8,691 bases of DNA, taken from assembly GCA_030682505.1 (NCBI GenBank), contig JAUXOH010000440.1:1-8691 (forward strand), read 5' to 3'. Below the pieces are notes generated by a model. It did not search any database. It saw only the letters and a list, made by a program, of their open reading frames with translations, and was not told the origin of the DNA. Each line of letters starts with the position of its first letter. Within the stretch, counting starts at the first letter, position 1. The DNA comes from Candidatus Didemnitutus sp. (lineage in GTDB: Bacteria > Verrucomicrobiota > Verrucomicrobiia > Opitutales > Opitutaceae). Below, piece after piece: positions 1 through 5,963 of the stretch. The position numbers and the translations under genes are program-made.

Positions 1-103
1 TTTGCCCATCCCGACTTTCTGAGCGCCTTGTCCTGCAAAAAGTAGTGCGAGTTACATACGTTAAAGGGTTGGTTAAACCTCCCCCACCGGTAAAAACCAA
101 GCC

Positions 104-1012
104 CTAAAACTTCTTGAGCTGAGGGAAGTATTTCTTGTCGTCCGTCCGATCCGGTGGTCCGTTCCGGCGAGATTCGACTTTCGGAAGCGCGGGCAAGGTA
201 AATTGCTTGGTGCCGGGGTTTTGAGGCAACGCCGCCGAAGCGGGAGCGGCCGCCGGAACGTTCAGTTCCGCCAATCCGTCTGCTCGAGCGGTCGAAAGAT
301 CAAAAGCTTCGAGGTAAGGATTGCCGACTTCGCGATCGAGGTTGGCCGGACCGGAAGTAACAGTCAGCAAGGTCGTTGTCGTGCCCGTGCGACTACTCAC
401 CCGCTCGCCGCTGGCGACGGTAATGCTTACCTCGTTGGGCTGGGTCGATCGGGGCCGGAGGATGTCGTTAAGCGTCTCCCGCACCGGGGAACCGGCGAGC
501 CACTCCTGCATGAGCGGAGCAAAGGGATCTTGGCCGGTGGAGATTCCTGCCGCCGCGCTCGGCCGCTCTGGCCGGTTGGCCAGTTGGACGGAGCGCTGGC
601 GTTCGTAAACTTTAAGAAAGTAATTGGGATCGGCCGGATCGAGTTCTTCTTCGGAGACCTTACCCGCTGCGCCCGTTCGCTCGGGAGGAGTCGTGCCGAC
701 AGCTGGGTGTTCCGTTTGCTCAAAGCCGGCGAGCAACCAATTCCTGCGCGCATCGGCGAGCTTGGTTGCCTGCTGCGCTCGATCGGGCGGCGGCGGCGTC
801 ACGACCGGTGCGGTGCGCAGCGGAGCAACCTCAAGTGCCGGCAGGACGCTGCGCAAATGGGGACTGGCGAGGCCCGTGGCTTCGGCGGCTTGATCCCTCT
901 TGAGGGCTTGCAATTGTTCTTTGGTCCCGGCGAGTGGCGCAGTGGACTCCTGAGGCCAAAGCAGGGTGGCCGCGCAGATCCCCAAAACCGCTGCTGTTCC
1001 GATCCGCTCCAT
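104..1012 (-). CDS. Unrecognised exported Pro/Ala-rich protein coupled to pilT
   Basis: 302 residues. I do not recognise a family. The N-terminus has one Arg and then a hydrophobic stretch (about residues 4-19, GTAAVLGICAATLLW), which looks like a short signal peptide or membrane anchor, so the protein is probably exported. The rest has a disordered, low-complexity character: a PPPP run at 73-76, Ala/Pro-rich stretches near 151-156 and 252-264, and a basic, Pro-containing tail ending KKYFPQLKKF. More ordered-looking patches are RRNWLLAGFEQ (89-99), DPNYFLKVYERQR (128-140) and a Ser/Thr-rich, beta-like stretch (196-220). The ATG shares its A with the last base of the pilT stop (TGATG), so it is probably made by translational coupling; no SD is visible. 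The context suggests a link to pili or the envelope, but that is inference only. The reading frame is supported by the coupling and by the lack of a better frame here. Confidence 0.75.
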   Translation of the reverse strand: MERIGTAAVLGICAATLLWPQESTAPLAGTKEQLQALKRDQAAEATGLASPHLRSVLPALEVAPLRTAPVVTPPPPDRAQQATKLADARRNWLLAGFEQTEHPAVGTTPPERTGAAGKVSEEELDPADPNYFLKVYERQRSVQLANRPERPSAAAGISTGQDPFAPLMQEWLAGSPVRETLNDILRPRSTQPNEVSITVASGERVSSRTGTTTTLLTVTSGPANLDREVGNPYLEAFDLSTARADGLAELNVPAAAPASAALPQNPGTKQFTLPALPKVESRRNGPPDRTDDKKYFPQLKKF

Positions 1013-2106
1013 CAGGAATTGAAGAAAATGCCCTTCAGATTCATCTCGAGCGCCTGAGGATTGGGTGAGAACCGCACGCCGTCGGCTTTGCTGATTTTGC
1101 CTTCCTTGATCAGCCGATAAAGATCCTTGTTGAAAGACTTCGACAATCCATCGGCGCCACTATCGAGCAGCTGCTGAATCTTGTCGTTCTGTCCTTCAAG
1201 AATGAGGTTTCGAATCGTGGCGTCGGCGACCATGATTTCATGCGCCGCAAATCGACCGCCCCCCTCGAGGGCCGGAACCAGTTTCTGGCAGACAAAACCG
1301 CGCAACGAACCGGCAATCTGGCGGCGGGCTTGCGCCAACTGCTCCGGGGGAAAGAATTCGAACAGACGGGTGAGCGACTGCGCGACGGTGGCCGCGTGCA
1401 TGGTCGAGAGAACCAGGTGGCCGGTTTCGGCGGCGGAGATGGCCGTCTCGAAAGTTTCGCGGTCGCGCATTTCGCCGATGAGGATGATGTCGGGATTCTG
1501 CCGCAGCACCGACTTGATCGCCATTTCGAAGTTTGGCACGTCGATGCCGATTTCGCGCTGCTGGAAAAGCGATTTGTCGTCGCTGAAGGTGTATTCGATC
1601 GGATCTTCAATCGTGACGACGTGTTTCTCCAGATTCTGGTTAATCCAGCTCATCATCGCCGCCATGGTCGAGCTCTTGCCGGAGCCGGTCGCGCCGCACA
1701 CGAGCAGGATGCCGTCCTTCGCCTGGGAAAGTTTGATCAGGACATCGGATTCGATGTTCAACTCCTCAAAGGTCGGCGGACGGCTCTTGATATGACGCAA
1801 GACGATGCTGACGGTTCCCCGCTGATGAAATCCGTTGACGCGAAACCGCCCGACGTCGGCGGCGGCAAAGGCGAAGTCGACTTGGCCGTCGCGCTCCCAC
1901 TTGTCGCGAAAGACAGCCGGCACATGCTCCATCACCCAACCGTCGGCCTGTTCATTGGTGATCGGGTCCATTTCGACCGGCCGGAGCCGGCCCCCCATGC
2001 GCAGGTAACCCGGTTTGTTGGCTTTGATCACGATGTCGCTCGCGCCACTCTCGACGGCGAGCTTCAGCAGATCGTTCATTATCTCGGTATGAATGGTGGT
2101 GCTCAT
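1012..2106 (-). CDS. pilT: PilT-type type IV pilus retraction ATPase
   Basis: 364 residues, the usual length for the PilT/PilU branch of secretion ATPases. PilT is a cytoplasmic hexameric motor that hydrolyses ATP to depolymerise pilin and retract type IV pili, driving twitching motility and DNA uptake. An N-terminal PAS-like domain (about 5-105) precedes the RecA-like core. Visible motifs are Walker A GATGSGKSS (138-146), Asp box TIEDPIEY (165-172), Walker B DIILIGEMRD (206-215) with its catalytic Glu212, His box GHLVLSTMHA (229-238), and the C-terminal ATIRNLILEG helix (296-305) that corresponds to the AIRNLIRE motif needed for retraction by PilT. PilU is less likely because that C-terminal motif is retained. 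The start ATG has no clear SD. The gene is first in a minus-strand pair and is divergent from dapA; no other pil genes are in view. Confidence 0.95.
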   Translation of the reverse strand: MSTTIHTEIMNDLLKLAVESGASDIVIKANKPGYLRMGGRLRPVEMDPITNEQADGWVMEHVPAVFRDKWERDGQVDFAFAAADVGRFRVNGFHQRGTVSIVLRHIKSRPPTFEELNIESDVLIKLSQAKDGILLVCGATGSGKSSTMAAMMSWINQNLEKHVVTIEDPIEYTFSDDKSLFQQREIGIDVPNFEMAIKSVLRQNPDIILIGEMRDRETFETAISAAETGHLVLSTMHAATVAQSLTRLFEFFPPEQLAQARRQIAGSLRGFVCQKLVPALEGGGRFAAHEIMVADATIRNLILEGQNDKIQQLLDSGADGLSKSFNKDLYRLIKEGKISKADGVRFSPNPQALEMNLKGIFFNS

Positions 2107-2183
2107 GAGGAATTTTTGGCGTGAACCGGCTAAAAAGCTGTGCTTTGCCTAACAGCCACGTTTAATTGTTGAGACAACTCTCC
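2107..2183. promoter_or_regulatory. Divergent pilT/dapA intergenic region
   Basis: These 77 bases must carry the promoters for both pilT (minus) and dapA (plus). I see no convincing -35/-10 pair on either strand: TTTAAT (2161-2166) resembles a -10 box but lacks a -35 at the right distance. Two small inverted repeats are present: AAAGC-TGT-GCTTT around 2134-2146 and GTTG-AGA-CAAC (2168-2178). The latter sits just before the dapA ATG and could influence translation. There is no riboswitch-sized leader, so a lysine (L-box) riboswitch is excluded here. Confidence 0.4.
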
Positions 2184-3080
2184 ATGAAGTCGAGCCGCCC
2201 GTTTACCGGAGCCATCACTGCCCTCGTCACCCCGTTCAAGTCCGGGGCGGTCGCCTACGCCGACCTTCAGCGTCTGGTCGATTTCCAACTCAAGGCGGGC
2301 ATCAATGGCCTCGTGCCCGTGGGCACGACCGGTGAATCGCCCACCCTCGATTCCGACGAAGCGCTGGAAGTGATTCGTTGCGTTGCCGAGCGCACGCGCG
2401 GGCGCGTGCCGGTGATTGCCGGCACGGGGTCGAACAACACCAAGAAGGCCGTCGAAATGACCCGGCAAGCGCACGCCGCGGGCGTGGACGGCATGCTGGT
2501 GGTCGCGCCCTACTATAATCGCCCGACCCAGGAAGGACTTTTTCAGCACTTCGCAGCCGTGGCCGAGGCAACGGACAAGCCGATCGTGCTCTACTCGATT
2601 CCTGGTCGTTGCGGCATTGAGATCAGCGTCGAGGTGATCGCGCGCTTGCGGGCAAAGTATTTCCACGTTTGTCACGTCAAGGAGGCCGGTGGCAGCGTTG
2701 ATCGCGTGGATCAGATTCTCCAAGCCTGTGGCGATGCGGTGACGGTGCTGAGCGGTGATGATCCCCTCACCCTCCCGTTCATGGCCGTTGGGGCGAAGGG
2801 CGTCATCAGCGTCGCGAGCAATCTCTACCCCGGCGCCGTGGTGAAGCTCGTGGATTTTGCGCTCCAAGGCGACTACGTCCGTGCGCGGGTGCTGCATCGG
2901 AGACTCTATCCCGTCTTCAAGACGATCTTCATCGAGTCGAATCCCACTCCCGTGAAGGCCGCGCTGGTTCGCGACGGCATCATCAGTGCGGAAGAGGTTC
3001 GCGCCCCGCTCTGCCCTTTGGGTGCCGCGAGTCGCAAGACGCTCTTCCGGGTGCTCGACGCCTATTCGCCAAGAAAGTGA
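2184..3080 (+). CDS. dapA: 4-hydroxy-tetrahydrodipicolinate synthase (DapA)
   Basis: 298 residues, the normal family length. DapA condenses pyruvate with aspartate semialdehyde, the committed step to meso-diaminopimelate and lysine, in the cytoplasm. The TIM-barrel signatures are all visible: TTGESP (48-53) holding the Thr pair of the active-site relay, PYYNRPTQEG (109-118) with Tyr111, VLYSIPGR (135-142) with catalytic Tyr137 and Arg142 that binds the substrate carboxylate, and HVKEAGG (164-170) with the Schiff-base Lys166. ESNPTPVKAAL (251-261) is the usual C-terminal signature. I chose the ATG at 2184 rather than the in-frame TTG at 2166 because it puts the conserved FTGAITALVTPF at the expected distance from the N-terminus; neither start has a good SD. 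Its TGA overlaps the start of dapB. Confidence 0.97.
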   Translation: MKSSRPFTGAITALVTPFKSGAVAYADLQRLVDFQLKAGINGLVPVGTTGESPTLDSDEALEVIRCVAERTRGRVPVIAGTGSNNTKKAVEMTRQAHAAGVDGMLVVAPYYNRPTQEGLFQHFAAVAEATDKPIVLYSIPGRCGIEISVEVIARLRAKYFHVCHVKEAGGSVDRVDQILQACGDAVTVLSGDDPLTLPFMAVGAKGVISVASNLYPGAVVKLVDFALQGDYVRARVLHRRLYPVFKTIFIESNPTPVKAALVRDGIISAEEVRAPLCPLGAASRKTLFRVLDAYSPRK

Positions 3081-3814
3081 AACCGCCCCGCATCATTCTT
3101 CTCGGAGGCAAGGGTCGTATGGGCATCGCGGTGCAAGCGGCGGCCGTCGAGCTGGGATTGACGATTGCGGCGACGGTATCCGCGCAGGACGATCTGGCGG
3201 CGGCACTTGATCTCGGAGACGTGGTCGTTGACTTCAGTTCCCCCAAAACCACCCCGCACTTGCTGGAGTTGGCGGTGAAGAAAAGAAAGCCGCTCGTGAT
3301 TGGCACCACGGGCCATGATGCTACCGCGAAGCTCAAACTGCTGGCCCAGGCGGCGGGTGTGCCGACGGTTTGGGCGGGCAATTTTTCCGTCGGGGTGAAC
3401 CTCTTGTTCGCGCTCACCTCCCGGGCGGCGCGAACCCTCGATGATCGTTTCGATGTGGAGCTGGTCGAGATGCACCATCGCCACAAGCAGGACGCCCCGA
3501 GTGGCACGGCGACGCGACTGCTGGAGTTGATCATGGAGGCACGGGCGCTCGGCGACGACGCCCTCCGCCATGGTCGGTCGGGAATTACCGGCGAGCGCAG
3601 TCCCAGGGAGATTGGCGTGCACGCCGTGCGCGGTGGCGACGTGGTCGGTGAGCACTCGGTGATTTTCGCCGGGCCCGGCGAGCGACTCGAACTCACCCAC
3701 AAGGCGAGCGATCGGATGATTTTTGCCCGCGGTGCGTTGCGGGCCGCGCTTTGGGTCGTGCAACAGCAGCCGGGCGTCTACGACATGCAGGACGTGCTCG
3801 GGTTGAAAGCTTGA
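3077..3814 (+). CDS. dapB: 4-hydroxy-tetrahydrodipicolinate reductase (DapB)
   Basis: 245 residues, matching the short DapB class rather than the ~270-residue enterobacterial type. It reduces the DapA product to tetrahydrodipicolinate with NAD(P)H. Visible are the Rossmann glycine motif LLGGKGRMG (8-16), VVDFSSP (50-56), VIGTTGHD (74-81), GNFSVGVN (101-108), the catalytic motif EMHHRHKQDAPSGTA (131-145) with His133/His134 and Lys137, and the C-terminal GEHSVIFAGPGERLELTHKA (191-210). It starts with GTG in a GTGA overlap with the dapA stop, so the two are translationally coupled. At the end of the second beta strand, where the E. coli enzyme has an acidic residue that contacts the adenosine ribose, the sequence reads TVSAQDD with Ser35 at that point. 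This may favour NADPH or dual use (inference). Confidence 0.97.
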   Translation: MKPPRIILLGGKGRMGIAVQAAAVELGLTIAATVSAQDDLAAALDLGDVVVDFSSPKTTPHLLELAVKKRKPLVIGTTGHDATAKLKLLAQAAGVPTVWAGNFSVGVNLLFALTSRAARTLDDRFDVELVEMHHRHKQDAPSGTATRLLELIMEARALGDDALRHGRSGITGERSPREIGVHAVRGGDVVGEHSVIFAGPGERLELTHKASDRMIFARGALRAALWVVQQQPGVYDMQDVLGLKA

Positions 3815-3815
3815 T

Positions 3816-4415
3816 ATGATCAACCGCATCACCGGCACCCTGCTTTCTGCTGCTCCGTTGCAGGCGATCATCGAGATCGGCGGATTGGCGTATGAAGTCC
3901 ATATCCCGGTCACCACCGCGGAACGGCTGCCTCAACCCGGCCAGCAAGCGCGGTTGCACACGCTGGTGGTCTATCGCGAGGACGCGCAGACAATGTATGG
4001 CTTCAGCACCGAGGAGGAACGGGACTTCTTCCGACTCCTCGTGGAAAAGGTTTCCGGCATCGGCCCGAAAACCGCGCTCAGTGTGCTGAGCAAACTCTCC
4101 CTGCCCGTGCTGCACGGCGCGATTGCCGCGGGCGATGTCGCCTTGCTGGCGAAATGCCCGGGCATCGGCCGCAAGACGGCGGAAAGGCTCGTGATTGAAC
4201 TGCGCGACAAAGTGGGCGTGAGTTCGATTGCTCCCGCCGCTGCGTCGGGTGGCGCAATGGTCGCGCCCGAAGAGAACAAGGTGCGCGATGCCGTGATGGC
4301 TCTGCTTGCGCTTGGCTACAAGATGCCCGATGCCGACAAGGCCGTCCGCCAAGCCTGGGTTGCGCTGGGTTCAGGCGCCACGACCGAGGCGCTGGTCAAG
4401 AAAGCGCTCGGGTAA
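3816..4415 (+). CDS. ruvA: Holliday junction DNA helicase subunit RuvA
   Basis: 199 residues, near the usual ~200. RuvA tetramers bind Holliday junctions and load the RuvB motor for branch migration in recombinational repair. Domain I (OB fold) starts MINRITGTLL and runs to about 62. Domain II carries the two helix-hairpin-helix motifs SGIGPKTA (80-87) and PGIGRKTA (115-122), followed by ERLVIELRDK. A flexible Ala/Gly/Ser linker (about 138-151) leads to domain III (155-199, VRDAVMALLALGYK...), which contacts RuvB. The ATG lies one base after the dapB stop, so it is the third gene of the dapAB operon. No ruvB or ruvC is in the window. No SD is evident, so coupling to dapB translation is likely. 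Confidence 0.97.
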   Translation: MINRITGTLLSAAPLQAIIEIGGLAYEVHIPVTTAERLPQPGQQARLHTLVVYREDAQTMYGFSTEEERDFFRLLVEKVSGIGPKTALSVLSKLSLPVLHGAIAAGDVALLAKCPGIGRKTAERLVIELRDKVGVSSIAPAAASGGAMVAPEENKVRDAVMALLALGYKMPDADKAVRQAWVALGSGATTEALVKKALG

Positions 4416-4432
4416 CCGAGAACGCGCTCGGG
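4404..4432. repeat. Short direct repeat and hairpin at the ruvA end
   Basis: The nonamer GCGCTCGGG occurs at 4404-4412 (last ruvA codons) and again at 4424-4432, 20 bases apart. The first copy also forms a hairpin across the ruvA stop codon: CTCGG (4407-4411), loop GTAA, CCGAG (4416-4420). It has no T-tract, so it is not a standard terminator for ruvA; it could protect the mRNA 3' end or be a small local duplication. Confidence 0.45.
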
Positions 4433-4435
4433 CAA

Positions 4436-4461
4436 CAAAAAGCCCGCCACGCGGGCGGGCT
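4436..4461 (-). terminator. Rho-independent terminator for the sigma/anti-sigma operon
   Basis: On the minus strand AGCCCGC pairs with GCGGGCT across a 7-base loop (4441-4461) and is followed directly by TTTTTG, the textbook layout for minus-strand transcripts. It lies 27 bases past the anti-sigma stop. In the plus direction the hairpin is followed by GAAGATGA, so ruvA transcripts would meet the stem but no U-tract. Confidence 0.85.
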
Positions 4462-4487
4462 GAAGATGAACGGATCGGGCGAAAGCC

Positions 4488-5186
4488 TCAGCGCTGGAAC
4501 TGAAAGGCGGTAAACTCGGCCGTTCCCCGTTGTCGCCGATTCGGGAGTGAATTCGGGGCGCGGGTTGGGAAAACCTGCCGTTGCTCGTACAAGCCGTCAT
4601 TGAAGAGCGAAATTCGCGCCGGATCGTTGCCGGTCTGACCCAGACTGAGGAGGCGTTGCTCTTCCTGACGCAGAGTGGCCAGAAGCGCGGTGTAATCGCG
4701 TTCGTCGAGCTGACTCGAGCGCAGGTTCGTGAGGCTCGCTCGCGATTCCGGAACGCCACCTGTGACCGTCGGCAGCGAAGTTTCTGCGACGACCGTCGGC
4801 ATCGGGGCGGCAGCCGTGAGGGCGATCGAAGACGGAGCGTTGCTGGTCTCGTTCAAGTTCATGCGGCCAAAGACCAGAGCCAAGCTGGCGGCGGCCGCGA
4901 GACCGCCGGTGGCGTAGAGCCACCGCGTGCGGCGCTGCCGCTGGCGATTCTGCAAGTGGGCAATGGTCGCAGGTCGGGATGCCGCCGGAGCCTCGGCTTG
5001 GTCGCTGTGAGTACGGAAGCTCTCGTAGACCAGTGCGGTGGCACGGTGCATGCGGCAATAGTGGCGGTAAACCTGACGGCGCTTGGAATTCGACTGAATT
5101 TCGAGCTCAAATTCCGCTGCATCTTCCGGCGAAATTTGCCGGTCGATATACAGATTTACCAGTTCAGTGAAGCGTGTGTCCTTCAT
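4488..5186 (-). CDS. Putative membrane-anchored anti-sigma factor
   Basis: 232 residues. An N-terminal cytoplasmic part (1-88) starts MKDTRFTELVNLYIDRQ and has a helical, charged look that fits sigma-binding domains. One transmembrane segment follows at about 89-107 (WLYATGGLAAAASLALVFG), preceded by a strongly basic stretch (RQRQRRTR, 81-88), consistent with an N-in topology. The remainder would be periplasmic: Ala/Thr/Pro-rich, then a helix-like DERDYTALLATLRQEEQRLL (161-180). The canonical zinc motif of ZAS anti-sigma factors (H-x3-C-x2-C) is absent; HYCRMH (42-47) gives only H-x-C-x2-H. The start is chosen because its ATGA overlaps the sigma stop by 4 bases and a GGGGAGG ribosome site lies 10 bases upstream; a longer in-frame extension would read through the sigma gene. 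The anti-sigma role is inferred from position and topology. Confidence 0.8.
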   Translation of the reverse strand: MKDTRFTELVNLYIDRQISPEDAAEFELEIQSNSKRRQVYRHYCRMHRATALVYESFRTHSDQAEAPAASRPATIAHLQNRQRQRRTRWLYATGGLAAAASLALVFGRMNLNETSNAPSSIALTAAAPMPTVVAETSLPTVTGGVPESRASLTNLRSSQLDERDYTALLATLRQEEQRLLSLGQTGNDPARISLFNDGLYEQRQVFPTRAPNSLPNRRQRGTAEFTAFQFQR

Positions 5187-5788
5187 TTTTGAAAATCCTC
5201 CCCTAGTTTCTCGCGCAAGCTTTCCCGGGCGCGGGCAATGCGGCTTTTGACCGTGCCGACGCTGATGCCGAGGATCTCGGCGATTTCCTCGTAAGCGAGA
5301 TTCTGCACATTGCGCAGGATCAGGATCTCGCGGTGTTTTTCGTTGAGCTCGTCCATGCATTCGGCGACACGGTTGACAAACTCCTGAGTGACCGTGGCGT
5401 CCTGGGGTGTCTCCTGTTCGGCGGGGATGAGTTCGGCGAGCGTGGTCGTGTTGTCATGGCCCACCGGGGCATCGAACGAAATGGATTTGTCGCGTTTGCG
5501 CCGCCACCAATACCAATAGCGGTTGCGCGCGAGGTTGGTGGCAATCTGGTAAAGCCACGTGGAAAAAGCCGAGTCACCGCGAAAATTGACCAACCCGCGA
5601 TGCGCGCGGATGAAGGCATCCTGGGTCACTTCTTCGGCATCCTGTTGGTTGCGGAGGAGCTGGTTCACCATCGCATAGATGCGATCCCAATACCGGGTGA
5701 CGAGCTGGTCGAACGCCGCGGATTCCCCGCCTTTAAAGCGTTCCACCAGCAAATGGTCTAATGCGACTTCTTGGGCCTTGGCTGTCAT
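5183..5788 (-). CDS. ECF-type (sigma-70 family) RNA polymerase sigma factor
   Basis: 201 residues from the chosen ATG, typical of group 4 (ECF) sigma factors, which redirect RNA polymerase to a small regulon in response to an envelope or environmental signal. Region 2 spans about 17-100: FDQLVTRYWDRIYAMVNQLL, then the DAEEVTQDAFIRA core-binding helix (50-62) and FSTWLYQIATNLARNRYWYW for -10 recognition. A linker with acidic/Gln content (105-135) leads to region 4 (146-197): LNEKHREILILRNVQNLAYE and the helix-turn-helix EEIAEILGISVGTVKSRIAR (167-186). The longer open frame up to 5917 adds an unrelated N-terminus, so MTAKAQEV at 5788 is preferred; its SD is weak. The stop overlaps the putative anti-sigma gene, a typical sigma/anti-sigma arrangement. 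Confidence 0.93.
   Translation of the reverse strand: MTAKAQEVALDHLLVERFKGGESAAFDQLVTRYWDRIYAMVNQLLRNQQDAEEVTQDAFIRAHRGLVNFRGDSAFSTWLYQIATNLARNRYWYWWRRKRDKSISFDAPVGHDNTTTLAELIPAEQETPQDATVTQEFVNRVAECMDELNEKHREILILRNVQNLAYEEIAEILGISVGTVKSRIARARESLREKLGEDFQK
5197..5203 (-). promoter_or_regulatory. Ribosome binding site of the anti-sigma gene
   Basis: GGGGAGG on the minus strand, 10 bases before the ATG at 5186 and inside the last codons of the sigma gene. It is one of very few strong SD sequences in the window and settles the start of the anti-sigma gene. Confidence 0.75.
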
Positions 5789-5803
5789 GTGCTCAGGTTC
5801 GTT

Positions 5804-5830
5804 ATGAGGCGGAAAATGGTGAATTGTTCC
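5804..5830 (-). promoter_or_regulatory. Candidate ECF-type promoter upstream of the sigma gene
   Basis: On the minus strand GGAAC (5830-5826) is followed after 16 bases by CCTCAT (5809-5804). GGAAC is the classic -35 core of ECF promoters and many ECF sigmas transcribe their own operon. Transcription would begin roughly at 5797, leaving a leader of about 10 bases. The -10 part is only a loose match, so this is tentative. Confidence 0.3.
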
Positions 5831-5833
5831 CAC

Positions 5834-5895
5834 GGAGGTGATTTGGAATGAGAAAAATGCGTCGCTTGGGGCGAGAACGCTCGAACTTACGTTGA
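5834..5895 (+). CDS. Candidate 15-codon Arg-rich small ORF with a near-perfect SD
   Basis: GGAGGTGAT (5834-5842) matches nine consecutive bases of the bacterial anti-SD complement, with nine bases between GGAGG and an ATG at 5848. The ORF encodes MRKMRRLGRERSNLR and stops with TGA at 5893-5895. Seven of 15 residues are Arg/Lys. It runs divergently from the sigma gene and ends 79 bases before the tRNA. It might be a leader peptide or a real small protein. Alternatively the match works on the other strand as an anti-SD copy in the sigma upstream region, or is chance. No homology is recognised. Confidence 0.22.
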
Positions 5896-5924
5896 GCAAT
5901 GCGTGCGTTGGTGCCAAATAATTC

Positions 5925-5953
5925 TTGCCTTAGCTGCCAACTGAAAAAATAAC
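5925..5953 (+). promoter_or_regulatory. Possible promoter of the tRNA-Lys gene
   Basis: TTGCCT (5925-5930) and AATAAC (5948-5953) are 17 bases apart, each matching 4 of 6 sigma-70 consensus positions. This would start transcription near 5960, about 15 bases before the mature tRNA and at the edge of the leader arm described below. It is a weak match. Confidence 0.35.
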
Positions 5954-5963
5954 TCCCAACTCT

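Noticed and set aside
1..103. A possible minus-strand start (ATG at 9-7, reading MGK) running off the left edge, and a TTGGTT/AACCAA pairing at about 69-100.
   Set aside because: Only three codons are visible and there is no convincing SD; the hairpin has a long loop and no T-tract. No feature can be supported here.
1240..2124. Long plus-strand open frame opposite pilT.
   Set aside because: It is the antisense shadow of a well-conserved ATPase gene in GC-rich DNA; its translation shows no recognisable domain.
2107..2183. A lysine riboswitch before dapA.
   Set aside because: The region is only 77 bases, far shorter than an L-box aptamer, and shows no such structure.
2130..2897. Long minus-strand open frame opposite dapA, with His/Asp/Arg-rich translation.
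   Set aside because: Typical shadow composition; the dapA motifs on the plus strand fully explain the region.
3062..3916. Long minus-strand open frame opposite dapB.
   Set aside because: Shadow of dapB; the conserved catalytic motifs are all on the plus strand.
5789..5917. An N-terminal extension of the sigma factor to an ATG at 5917.
   Set aside because: The extra 43 residues have no sigma-like features and would read through the candidate promoter; the 5788 start gives normal ECF length.
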